Source: Synechococcus sp. LA31 (GTDB lineage: Bacteria; Cyanobacteriota; Cyanobacteriia; PCC-6307; Cyanobiaceae). Taken from it: a stretch of 64,000 nt of DNA. Position 1 is the stretch's first letter. Every line of letters begins with the position of its first letter. The DNA is taken from assembly GCF_018502385.1 (NCBI RefSeq), contig NZ_CP075523.1, positions 992,001 through 1,056,000 on the forward strand, in the 5' to 3' direction. The translations under genes and the position numbers were made by a program. This document shows positions 25,042 to 33,071 of the stretch, one piece after another. The notes under the pieces are model-generated. The model was not told where the DNA came from, did no database searches, and saw only the letters and a program-made list of their open reading frames with translations.

Positions 25042-25869
25042 ATGCAGACCACTCCGGTGCTGAAGGCGCGGCTACTCCACGCCGCACCCGGTGAGCGGGT
25101 GGTGCAGGTGAGCGCCTGGCAGGGAGAGCGCTGCCTGGGAAGCTGCCTTGGGGAGGCCAGCAACGCCGAGGAGGCCGAACAGCGGGCCACCACCCAGCTG
25201 CTGCAGCGGCTGGGTGGTTCAGCCTCAGCACCACCGGATGAGCCAACACCGCCAGCGGCGGCGGCACCGGTGCGTCATCCCGTGATCCGTCAGCCGGCAA
25301 CACTTGAAAAGACGGCAACAGACCTGGCCACCCAAGAACCGCAAGCCCAGGGCGACCTCCTCAGCGCGATCCCCGAGACGGAACCAAGCGAAGCGACGGC
25401 TCTCCACGTGGAACCCGCGTCCGATCCAGACGACTGGAGCGATGAGCTGGCCGAGCTAGATGTGCAGCTGCAGCGCATTGGCTGGGACCGCGCCCAGGAG
25501 GGCACCTATTTGCAACGAGCCTTCGGCCACCCCAGCCGAAACCGCCTCACCACCTATGCGGATCTCGTGAGCTACCTGCGCTGCCTGCGCAACCTGCCGA
25601 GCGGCTGTGATGCTGGCAACGCGCCGGTGCCCCTGCGCCGCAAAGACCTCTTAGAGCAGTGCGATCAGCTGCTGCGCAGCCTCCAATGGGATGCCAGCCG
25701 TGGCCGGCAACTGCTGGAGCAGCAGTTCCAGCTCAGCAGCCGGCAACAACTGAGCGACGAGCAATTGCTGCAGTTCAACATGCTGCTGGAGGAAGCGCTG
25801 ATCCAACCAACCCAGACAGCAGAGACCAGACACGAAAAGCGTTCTCACAGCTTCTCTGGAAACCCCTGA
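25042..25869 (+). CDS. Conserved cyanobacterial protein of unknown function
   Basis: 275 residues from ATG 25042. The first 55 residues form a small alpha/beta unit (ARLLHAAPGERVVQVSAWQG...NAEEAEQRATTQLLQRL). Residues 60-135 are a Pro/Ala/Glu-rich linker. The C-terminal half (about 135-255) is helical with aromatic residues (IGWDRAQEGTYLQRAFGHPSRNRLTTYADLVSYLRCLRNL) and ends in a Gln/Leu-rich helical hairpin, then a basic tail. The GWDRxQExxYLxxxFGxxSRxxLT pattern recurs in cyanobacterial proteins of unknown role. No membrane segment. It is divergent from terC. Confidence 0.7.
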   Translation: MQTTPVLKARLLHAAPGERVVQVSAWQGERCLGSCLGEASNAEEAEQRATTQLLQRLGGSASAPPDEPTPPAAAAPVRHPVIRQPATLEKTATDLATQEPQAQGDLLSAIPETEPSEATALHVEPASDPDDWSDELAELDVQLQRIGWDRAQEGTYLQRAFGHPSRNRLTTYADLVSYLRCLRNLPSGCDAGNAPVPLRRKDLLEQCDQLLRSLQWDASRGRQLLEQQFQLSSRQQLSDEQLLQFNMLLEEALIQPTQTAETRHEKRSHSFSGNP

Positions 25870-25980
25870 AGGGGACGAGCTGGCGCCATGGCGCCGACGG
25901 CCAGGGCGCGCCCCTGAGGCATCGGCGGAAATGCACAACGGGGACAAAACCTTAAGAAAAGAACCTGACCTGGAGAGCTT

Positions 25981-26586
25981 TTGCTACTAAACAAAGGTCA
26001 TACAGACTCCAACAACGTGGCACATTCAAAGCTCGGGTCTTTCTACAAAAAGTCTCTTCAGCGAGCAGTTCGCTACCTACATCAATCAGACTGGGACGTT
26101 GAATTCTTCAACAATGAGATCGTCTACGGAGAAGGCTTCGATGGCCCCGGCGGAACCATTGCCACTGATCAGCTCGCTCCATTTCTTGAAGACTTTAGTT
26201 ACATCCCAGAAGACAATATTATTAGCTACGAACTCAACGAAAAGGGCCTAGGACTTGTTGATTTCGAATTCGAAAGAAAAGGCAAAACTTCAGTCGCCAC
26301 AAAACTGACCAACAAGGCAATGAATCCCGCCATCGAAGGAGAAGAGTACGAACTCTACGTCACAGCTCTTAGGCCTGAAGGCATCTCGCGAAAAAAGCTT
26401 GACCACAAACGATCAAACAAGTTCGCGATCACCATGGAATCCACAGACCCGCGAAATGACTCAGTTCAGTTATTCAACGGACATCTTGATATGGAATTAG
26501 GAATAATAACACTCAATGCTCTTACAAAACAGGCCGGACTCACGAGCTCCAAGGATATATTACTAGTGAACAGTGACTTGTTTTAA
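25981..26586 (+). CDS. AT-rich ORF of unknown function, probably acquired
   Basis: 201 residues from a TTG at 25981 with GGAGAG three bases before it; a GTG at 26017 is an alternative. The protein is soluble, acidic and rich in Asn, Asp, Lys and Phe (WDVEFFNNEIVYGEGFDGPG, FLEDFSYIPEDNIISYEL), unlike its Ala/Arg/Leu-rich neighbours. Base composition is different as well: the 60 bases from 26461 hold 20 G+C, about a third, in a genome that looks near 63%. Codons such as ATA and TTA are frequent. No domain recognised. A hairpin follows the stop. Flanks hold no transposase or tRNA. It is either recently acquired or a fast-evolving orphan. Confidence 0.6.
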   Translation: MLLNKGHTDSNNVAHSKLGSFYKKSLQRAVRYLHQSDWDVEFFNNEIVYGEGFDGPGGTIATDQLAPFLEDFSYIPEDNIISYELNEKGLGLVDFEFERKGKTSVATKLTNKAMNPAIEGEEYELYVTALRPEGISRKKLDHKRSNKFAITMESTDPRNDSVQLFNGHLDMELGIITLNALTKQAGLTSSKDILLVNSDLF

Positions 26587-26593
26587 TAGCAAT

Positions 26594-26618
26594 GAGCTTG
26601 CAGACCAACCGCAAGCTC
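26594..26618 (+). terminator. Hairpin after the AT-rich ORF
   Basis: Perfect 8-base arms GAGCTTGC (26594-26601) and GCAAGCTC (26611-26618) with a 9-base loop, eight bases after the TAA. No U tract follows, so it may be a weak or factor-dependent terminator. Confidence 0.55.
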
Positions 26619-26660
26619 TGACGTCATCTCACTCCTGCTGATGAAGGCGTAATCCAGCCC

Positions 26661-27044
26661 ATGCCCCGCTACGCCCTGCTCGAGCACACCGGCGCGCCAG
26701 ACGATCCCAGTAGCTGTCATTACGACCTGCTGCTGGAAGACGGTGAGCACTGCCGAACTTGGCGATTGAGCCAGATCCCCATTGCTGGTGGTGGTGAACA
26801 AGAGGCAGTGCCTCTGGCGCCCCATCGGCTGGTGTGGCTCGAGCCACGCAGTGCAGCTGTTTCTGGCAACAGGGGCTGGGCCCGCGGCATCGCCCACGGC
26901 GACTACGCCGGTGCCTGGCCCGCGGCAGCCGATGGCCCAGTGGCGCTGGAGTTGCTGAATGGCCCCCTGCAAGGGCGCTTACGGCTGGCGAACGGGAGCT
27001 GCAGGTTGGAGGCGAGCCCTACGCCAACCGGCAATGGGCCTTGA
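26661..27044 (+). CDS. Small LigD 3'-phosphoesterase-like protein
   Basis: 127 residues from ATG 26661. The start reads PRYALLEHTG...CHYDLLLEDGEHCRTWRL, which matches the N-terminal core of the DNA ligase D phosphoesterase domain (FxxxxH...HYDxxLE...WxL), a stand-alone form of which is common in bacteria. In LigD this domain removes 3'-phosphates and ribonucleotides at breaks. The catalytic set includes the His/Asp pair seen here in HYD. The C-terminal half (about 55-127) is less conserved and Gly/Ala/Pro-rich. No ligase or Ku gene is near, so a role in end joining is not supported by context. The stop overlaps the convergent metallopeptidase-like gene by 26 bases. Confidence 0.62.
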   Translation: MPRYALLEHTGAPDDPSSCHYDLLLEDGEHCRTWRLSQIPIAGGGEQEAVPLAPHRLVWLEPRSAAVSGNRGWARGIAHGDYAGAWPAAADGPVALELLNGPLQGRLRLANGSCRLEASPTPTGNGP

Positions 27045-27759
27045 TCAGCTGAACGCCGAGCTGCAAGTTGTCTTGGTTGGCATAGGCCTCTTCCTCCAGG
27101 GCCCGCTCCAAAGCCGTGCTGTTGCGGTAGAGCGGTTCCTGGAGATGCCTTAACGCAGCCCCCTGCACCCGCCGCGATAGGCCCAACTGCCGGGGCTGAG
27201 CCGTGAGCGATCCCTGGCGGCAGCTCTGCGCCACATGAATCGCCTCATGGTTGAGCACCCGCGCGAATTCACGGCTTCCCTTGGCCGGTATGTCGGAGCG
27301 GATGCGCAACACAGCTCGGGCCGGATCCCACTCCCCCGCGGCGCCTTGCTTGCGCGGTGGCCCGAGCAGCACCGTCACCCCGGCTTGGCGAATCTGGCTG
27401 AGCAACAGACGAATCGCCGATCGCTCCGCCGCAAAGCTGGGGGGATGGCGCATCAGCGCCTTGATTTGCTCCAGCGACAGCGGTTGCTCGTCCGGCCGTT
27501 TTTTGTAGACATAGCGGGTACCGCCGCCCGGGATCGGTTCCGCCCGGGGCACCCAGGCCTGATCGCCTGCGCCCAGCTGGGCCATCAATCCCGGCTCACG
27601 TTCGGGCGTGAGCAGGTAATCAGCAGGACCCAGCGTTGCCATTGGCGCCGGACGCTTGGGCCCATCCGCCATCCGGCTGAGCACAGCCCCGCCAGCCAGC
27701 AACAGCACAAGCGGCAACAGCCTGATCAGGCAACCGGAGCGGTCAGGGGCGCTGGCCAT
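27019..27759 (-). CDS. Membrane-anchored zincin-like protein (HExxH-type)
   Basis: 246 residues. An N-terminal hydrophobic segment (about residues 11-28, LIRLLPLVLLLAGGAVL) suggests export with anchoring. A central helix carries RVLNHEAIHVAQSC (near 166-179), an HExxH motif (HEAIH) typical of zinc metallopeptidases of the DUF6782 kind. Upstream is a conserved-looking block RSAIRLLLSQIRQAGVTVLLGPP and a strand AVLRIRSDIP before the motif. The third zinc ligand may be in the Glu-rich segment ERALEEEAYANQDN near 222-235. The substrate is unknown. It is divergent from mfd (44 bases) and overlaps the preceding gene by 26 bases. Confidence 0.7.
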   Translation of the reverse strand: MASAPDRSGCLIRLLPLVLLLAGGAVLSRMADGPKRPAPMATLGPADYLLTPEREPGLMAQLGAGDQAWVPRAEPIPGGGTRYVYKKRPDEQPLSLEQIKALMRHPPSFAAERSAIRLLLSQIRQAGVTVLLGPPRKQGAAGEWDPARAVLRIRSDIPAKGSREFARVLNHEAIHVAQSCRQGSLTAQPRQLGLSRRVQGAALRHLQEPLYRNSTALERALEEEAYANQDNLQLGVQLIKAHCRLA

Positions 27760-27803
27760 CCACCCATTCTTGCGAGGATGGGACGCTGTGCCGATTGAGC
27801 TCC

Positions 27804-30800
27804 ATGCCCCTCACCGCCCTGGTGCGCCAGCTGCAGCAGGCTCCGCTCACCGGTGAAGTGCTGCAGCGCAGCCAGCGCAACGAGCGGTTGCGGATGAGCG
27901 GAGCGGGACGAGGCGCGCGGGCCCTGGTGAGCAGTGCCCTGGCCACGGCCGCCGAGGCACCGCTGCTGGTGGTGGTGCCAACCCTGGAGGAGGCGGGCCG
28001 CTGGGCAGCGCTGTTGGAGCTGATGGGCTGGAGCAGCGCCCAGCTGTATCCCACCAGCGAAGGCAGCCCCTACGAACCGTTCGATCCCACAAGTGAAATC
28101 ACCTGGGGGCAGCTGCAGGTGCTCAGCGAGCTGCTGGATGAGGAGCGTGCCTCGAAGATGGCCATCGTGGCCACCGAGCGGGCCCTGCAGCCGCATCTGC
28201 CGCCGCCAGCTGCACTAAATGCCCAGTGCCTAAGCCTGCGCAAGGGCGACACAGTGGACCTCGAAGAGCTGGGCGAAACCCTCACCCGCCTGGGCTACGA
28301 GCGCGTCACCGCGATCGAGCAAGAGGGCAGCTGGAGCCGCCGCGGCGACATCGTGGATGTGTTCCCGGTGAGTGCCGAGCTGCCGGTGCGGCTTGAGTTC
28401 TTCGGGGAAGAACTGGAGAAGCTGCGGGAATTCGATCCCGCCAGCCAGCGCTCCCTCGATCCGATCGAGGTGGTGCGCCTGACCCCCAGCGGTTATGGCC
28501 CCCTGATCGCCGATGGCCTGCGCGAGGGGATGCCGGATGGGCTGGATCAGCTGCTCAGCCCGGAGGCGTTGGAGCAGCTGCTCGAAGGTGGCACCCCCGA
28601 AGGCATGCGACGGCTGATGGGGTTGGCCTGGAGCGAGCCCGCTTCCCTACTCAGCTATCTGCCAGCCAACACCTTGATCGCGGTGGACGAGCGGCGCCAT
28701 TGCCTGGCCCACGGCCAGCAATGGTTCGACCACGCCAGCGATCACCACAGTGAGGTGAGCGAAGAGCTGGGGGTGGCGTTGCCGGCCTCGCTCCACCAGG
28801 CTCCGGAGCTAGCGCTGGCCAGCACCGATGCCTTCGCGGGATTTGATCTAGCGGAGCTGCACGAAAGCGATCAGCACCCCAACAGTTTTGATCTGGCCAG
28901 CCGGCCGGTGCCGGCCTACCCCAATCAGTTCGGCAAGCTGGCCGAGCTGATCAAGGGCTTCCAGCGCGAGAAGGCACGGGTGTGGCTGCTGTCAGCCCAG
29001 CCCAGCCGCGCAGTGGCGCTGCTTGAGGAGCACGACTGCATCACCCGCTTCGTGCCCAATCCCGGCGATCAAGCCTCGATCGAGCGGCTGATCGAGCAGA
29101 ACACGCCGGTGGCCCTCAAAACCAAGGGCACCGCTGAGCTCGAGGGCTTGCAGCTGCCGGCCTGGAAGCTGGCGCTGATCAGCGACCGCGAATTCTTCGG
29201 GCAGCAGTCGCTCACCGCCACGGGCTATGTGCGCCGGCGCCGCAAGGCCGCTAGCCGCACGGTGGATCCCAACAAGATGCGCCCCGGTGATTTTGTGGTG
29301 CACCGCAACCACGGCATCGGGAAGTTCATCAAGCTCGAAAAGCTGGCGATCAGCGGCGAATCGCGCGACTACCTGGTGGTGCAATACGCCGACGGCCTGC
29401 TGCGGGTCGCCGCAGACCAACTCGGCAGCCTCGGCCGCTACCGGGCCACCACCGAGCAACCGCCCGATCTCAACCGCATGGGCGGCACGGCCTGGAGCAA
29501 GGCCAAGGAGCGGGCCCGCAAAGCCGTGCGCAAGGTGGCGCTGGATCTGGTGAAGCTCTACGCCGAACGCCACCAGGCCGCGGGTTTTTGCTTCCCCGCC
29601 GATGGCCCCTGGCAAAGCGAACTGGAGGAGTCGTTCCCCTACGAACCCACGCCCGATCAGCTCAAGGCCATCGCCGATGTGAAGCGCGATATGGAAAAAC
29701 ACCAGCCGATGGACCGGCTGGTGTGTGGGGATGTGGGCTTCGGCAAAACCGAGGTAGCGATCCGCGCCATCTTCAAGGCGGTAACAGCGGGTAAGCAGGT
29801 GGCCATGCTGGCCCCCACCACGGTGCTGGCGCAGCAGCACTGGCGCTCACTGAGTGAGCGTTTTGCGCCCTATCCGATCAAGGTGAACCTGCTCAACCGC
29901 TTCCGCACCGCGAGCGAGCGCAAGGCGATTCAGGAGGGCCTGGGGGAAGGCACTGTCGATGTGGTGGTGGGGACCCACCAGCTGCTGAGCAAGAACACCA
30001 CCTTCAAACAGCTGGGGTTACTGGTGGTGGATGAGGAGCAGCGCTTCGGCGTGAACCAGAAGGAAAAGATCAAGGCCCTGCGCAAAGACGTTGACGTGTT
30101 GACCCTGTCGGCAACGCCGATCCCACGCACCCTCTACATGAGCCTCTCCGGCGTGCGGGAAATGAGCCTGATCACCACGCCGCCGCCGCTGCGCCGACCG
30201 ATCAAAACCCACCTGGCCGCCCTCGATGAAGAGGCCGTGCGCAGTGCCATCCGCCAGGAGCTCGATCGCGGCGGGCAGATCTTTTACGTGGTGCCACGGG
30301 TGGAGGGGATCGAGGATGTTGCCGCGGGGCTGCGGTCGATGATCCCCGGCCTACGCCTGCTGGTGGCGCACGGTCAGATGGCAGAAGGCGAACTGGAGAG
30401 CGCCATGGTGGCGTTCAATGCCGGCGAGGCCGACCTGATGCTTTGCACCACGATCGTGGAGAGCGGCCTCGACATTCCGCGCGTCAACACGATCCTGATC
30501 GAAGACGCCCACAAATTTGGCCTAGCCCAGCTGTATCAACTGCGGGGCCGGGTGGGCCGCAGCGGCATCCAGGCCCACGCCTGGCTCTTCTATCCCGGTG
30601 ATGCCTCGCTCAGCGATGCGGCGCGGCAACGCCTGCGGGCCATCCAGGAATTTGCCCAACTCGGCAGTGGCTACCAGCTGGCCATGCGCGATATGGAAAT
30701 CCGAGGTGTGGGCAACCTGTTGGGGGTGGAGCAGAGCGGCCAGATGGAAACCATCGGCTTCGATCTCTACATGGAGATGCTCCAGGAATCCCTGGCAGAG

Positions 30801-31361
30801 ATCCAGGGGCAAGACATCCCAGCCGTCGACGACACCCAGATCGATCTGCCGATAACCGCCTTCATCCCCGGCGACTGGATCGCCGACAACGACGAGAAGA
30901 TGGCGGCTTACCGCGCCGCGGCCGACTGCGGCAGCCCCGAGGCACTGCTGCAACTCGCCACCGACTGGGTGGATCGCTATGGCGCCATCCCGGCACCGGT
31001 GATCTCGCTGCTGCAATTGATGGAGCTAAAACTGCTGGCCAAGCGCTGCGGCTTCTCGCGCATCAAACCCGACAAACCAAACATCGCTTTGGAAACGCCG
31101 ATGGAGGAGCCCGCTTTCCGCCTGTTGCGCCAGGGCCTACCCCAGCACCTGCATGGTCGGTTGGTGTATCAGGCGGGGTCCGGCAGCACTGCCAAGGTGC
31201 TGGCCCGAGGGCTTGGGGTCCTGCCAATGGAGAAACAGGTGGAGGAGCTGATGGCCTGGCTCAAGCAGATGGCCGAGCAGATCCCCGGTTCTGATGGGCT
31301 CACCGATGCTCAGCGCGCAGAGCAGATCAAGGCCAAAAATGAAGCCGTAGTTGCAGTGTGA
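27804..31361 (+). CDS. mfd: Transcription-repair coupling factor Mfd
   Basis: DNA translocase that displaces stalled RNA polymerase at lesions and recruits UvrA. The 1185-residue protein has the UvrB-like N-terminal domains (TSEGSPYEPFDPTSE; GDIVDVFPV), the RNA polymerase-interacting domain beginning GDFVVHRNHGIGKF, and helicase motifs GDVGFGKTEVA (Walker A), PTTVLAQQH, VDEEQRFG (Walker B), SATPIPRTLYM, VAHGQM, TTIVESGLDIPRVNT and QLRGRVGR, followed by the C-terminal domain that masks UvrA binding. ATG at 27804 is chosen; a TTG at 27795 adds three residues. Length and domain order are as in other bacteria. Confidence 0.97.
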   Translation: MPLTALVRQLQQAPLTGEVLQRSQRNERLRMSGAGRGARALVSSALATAAEAPLLVVVPTLEEAGRWAALLELMGWSSAQLYPTSEGSPYEPFDPTSEITWGQLQVLSELLDEERASKMAIVATERALQPHLPPPAALNAQCLSLRKGDTVDLEELGETLTRLGYERVTAIEQEGSWSRRGDIVDVFPVSAELPVRLEFFGEELEKLREFDPASQRSLDPIEVVRLTPSGYGPLIADGLREGMPDGLDQLLSPEALEQLLEGGTPEGMRRLMGLAWSEPASLLSYLPANTLIAVDERRHCLAHGQQWFDHASDHHSEVSEELGVALPASLHQAPELALASTDAFAGFDLAELHESDQHPNSFDLASRPVPAYPNQFGKLAELIKGFQREKARVWLLSAQPSRAVALLEEHDCITRFVPNPGDQASIERLIEQNTPVALKTKGTAELEGLQLPAWKLALISDREFFGQQSLTATGYVRRRRKAASRTVDPNKMRPGDFVVHRNHGIGKFIKLEKLAISGESRDYLVVQYADGLLRVAADQLGSLGRYRATTEQPPDLNRMGGTAWSKAKERARKAVRKVALDLVKLYAERHQAAGFCFPADGPWQSELEESFPYEPTPDQLKAIADVKRDMEKHQPMDRLVCGDVGFGKTEVAIRAIFKAVTAGKQVAMLAPTTVLAQQHWRSLSERFAPYPIKVNLLNRFRTASERKAIQEGLGEGTVDVVVGTHQLLSKNTTFKQLGLLVVDEEQRFGVNQKEKIKALRKDVDVLTLSATPIPRTLYMSLSGVREMSLITTPPPLRRPIKTHLAALDEEAVRSAIRQELDRGGQIFYVVPRVEGIEDVAAGLRSMIPGLRLLVAHGQMAEGELESAMVAFNAGEADLMLCTTIVESGLDIPRVNTILIEDAHKFGLAQLYQLRGRVGRSGIQAHAWLFYPGDASLSDAARQRLRAIQEFAQLGSGYQLAMRDMEIRGVGNLLGVEQSGQMETIGFDLYMEMLQESLAEIQGQDIPAVDDTQIDLPITAFIPGDWIADNDEKMAAYRAAADCGSPEALLQLATDWVDRYGAIPAPVISLLQLMELKLLAKRCGFSRIKPDKPNIALETPMEEPAFRLLRQGLPQHLHGRLVYQAGSGSTAKVLARGLGVLPMEKQVEELMAWLKQMAEQIPGSDGLTDAQRAEQIKAKNEAVVAV

Positions 31362-31419
31362 GCCTGTCAAGACAAGCCGTCGACAACCTTCGCCAGCTCT
31401 CTCAGACGCGCAAAAATCC

Positions 31420-31445
31420 GTTACAATTCTGAGAAGTTGTGTAAC
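31420..31445 (+). promoter_or_regulatory. Inverted repeat and -10-like element before the 63-aa gene
   Basis: GTTACA (31420-31425) and TGTAAC (31440-31445) form a 6-base dyad with 14 bases between, ending eight bases before the ATG at 31454. TACAAT (31422-31427) resembles a -10 box and GTTACAAT matches a half site of the RpaB-bound HLR1 element. No good second direct repeat is present, so assignment as HLR1 is tentative. Confidence 0.4.
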
Positions 31446-31453
31446 GGGATCCG

Positions 31454-31645
31454 ATGGGCGCTGGTCTGGGCGAGGTGATGGATCTGGGCTCAAGCTTTGG
31501 CAACGGTGGTCTCAGCCTGATCTCCTCCCTCGTGGGCCTGGTTGCCCTCGGCATCTATGTGCTGCTCAAGGGCGATACCGGCAATGACGATGACGACTCC
31601 ACACCTGGTGGTGGTTTGATGCAGCCCGTGGGCAGCGCTGCCTGA
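31454..31645 (+). CDS. Small single-helix membrane protein
   Basis: 63 residues from ATG 31454. One predicted membrane helix (about residues 20-38, LSLISSLVGLVALGIYVLL) with Gly/Ser-rich N-terminal residues and an acidic, Gly-rich C-terminal tail (GNDDDDSTPGGG). The gene lies 92 bases after mfd, and its stop is two bases from the stop of the convergent protease gene. It has its own promoter-like element with a dyad. I do not recognise the family; small acidic single-helix proteins of this kind are common in cyanobacterial photosynthetic membranes. Confidence 0.6.
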   Translation: MGAGLGEVMDLGSSFGNGGLSLISSLVGLVALGIYVLLKGDTGNDDDDSTPGGGLMQPVGSAA

Positions 31646-31647
31646 GC

Positions 31648-32991
31648 TCAGCGGCTGCTGCCTGCTCCACTGAGAGCCGCCGGCACGTTGGCGCTGTTGG
31701 GGTTGTAGAGCTTGGCCTTGGTCAACCCATTGCTGCTCTTCACCTGCTTGAGCAGGCTTGATTCAGCCACGCGGTATTGGCTGTCTCTACTGGTACCCAG
31801 ATCCTCAAGCCGTAGTTTCTGAGCCTCAGCAGCTGTGAGCTTGGCGCGGACATCGGGATCGATGCCGTGCTTGTGAATATCACGGCCGTTGGGGGTGAGG
31901 TATTTCGCAATGGTCACCGTCATGCCGGAACCATCGGAGAGCCCCCGAACCGACTGCACAAGGCCTTTGCCGAAGGTTTTCTCACCAACCACCACGGCAC
32001 GGTGGTTGTCTTGAAGAGCACCCGAGAGGATTTCACTGGCACTGGCCGACCCCTCATTCACCAACACAACAAGTGGCTTCTGCGTCAGAGAGCGGCCGTT
32101 GGCGCGCTTGGTGTCTTCAATGCCGTCGCGGGTCTTGGTGGAAACAATCACTCCCTCATCCAGCCACTGACGCGCAATGGTGATGCTCGCCATCAACAAA
32201 CCGCCGGGATTACTACGCAGATCCAGCACATAGCCCTGAACGTTCTCACCCTCAAGCTTTTTGAGGGCATCCGCCATGTCCTTGGCGGCATTGGCATTGA
32301 ACTGCTTCAGGCGGATGTAACCGATACGCGTGCCATCCGCGGAGGTGTTCACCTGGCTGTCAACAGCATGCAGTTCAATGCGAGCACGCACCAAGGGCGT
32401 ATCCACGACCTTGCCATCACGTCGCAGCTGAAGGGTCACGGTGCTACCGGCCTGACCGCGAATGAGCTTCACCGCATCCTCGGTGGACATCCCCTTGGTG
32501 CTCTTGCCGTCGATCGAAAGGATCACGTCCTTGGGCATCACCCCGGCACGGGAAGCGGGTGACCCCTCAATCGGGCTCACCACGACCAGCTCCTTGGTCT
32601 CCTTGTCGAGGCTTAGTTGGATGCCCACCCCGGTGAGTTCACCGGAGGTGTCGATCTGCATCTCCTTGAACTCACGCGGGTCCATGAACCGCGTGTAGGG
32701 ATCATCAAGGCTGGCCAACATGCCACGAATCGCCTCATAGCTCTCCTTGGTGCTGCCATAGCTCTTGGAGAGCACCTGGCGGCGCAGGGTGCGCCAACGC
32801 TCCGGCGTGTACTTGCCGTTGATATCCAGGTAGTCACGGAAGACGATCTGCCAGGTCTGATCGATGACCTCCTTGGGACTATCACTAATCAGTGAAGCAG
32901 CACTTGGAGCGAGCAGAGGCGGAAGCGTCACCGCGCTCAATGCACCCACACCAACCAGTACCAAAAGGCGTTGGGGGCCAGCCTTGCTCAT
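31648..32991 (-). CDS. C-terminal processing serine protease (CtpA/B/C family)
   Basis: 447-residue exported protease of the S41 family. A signal/anchor segment (about 8-32) is followed by an N-terminal helical domain, a PDZ domain (about 118-195 with GVGIQLSLDK and GSPASRAGVMPKDVILSIDGKS) and the protease domain with the catalytic Ser in NEGSASASE (312-320) and Lys342 in KTFGKG. CtpA matures the D1 protein of PSII; CtpB and CtpC act on other lumenal or periplasmic substrates. The sequence does not say which, so no symbol is given. ATG 32991 is preceded by a gap to ispG of 80 bases. It is convergent with the small membrane protein gene. Confidence 0.92.
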   Translation of the reverse strand: MSKAGPQRLLVLVGVGALSAVTLPPLLAPSAASLISDSPKEVIDQTWQIVFRDYLDINGKYTPERWRTLRRQVLSKSYGSTKESYEAIRGMLASLDDPYTRFMDPREFKEMQIDTSGELTGVGIQLSLDKETKELVVVSPIEGSPASRAGVMPKDVILSIDGKSTKGMSTEDAVKLIRGQAGSTVTLQLRRDGKVVDTPLVRARIELHAVDSQVNTSADGTRIGYIRLKQFNANAAKDMADALKKLEGENVQGYVLDLRSNPGGLLMASITIARQWLDEGVIVSTKTRDGIEDTKRANGRSLTQKPLVVLVNEGSASASEILSGALQDNHRAVVVGEKTFGKGLVQSVRGLSDGSGMTVTIAKYLTPNGRDIHKHGIDPDVRAKLTAAEAQKLRLEDLGTSRDSQYRVAESSLLKQVKSSNGLTKAKLYNPNSANVPAALSGAGSSR

Positions 32992-33071
32992 ATCGCGCTC
33001 CCGATCTCTTGGAGTCTCCTCAAGCTAGCCCCTGAAACAGAAGCCGGAAGGAGGGAAAACCGGAGAAAGCG

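Noticed and set aside
28992-29840. 282-codon frame on the minus strand inside mfd
   Set aside because: Antisense to conserved helicase motifs; His-rich shadow composition.
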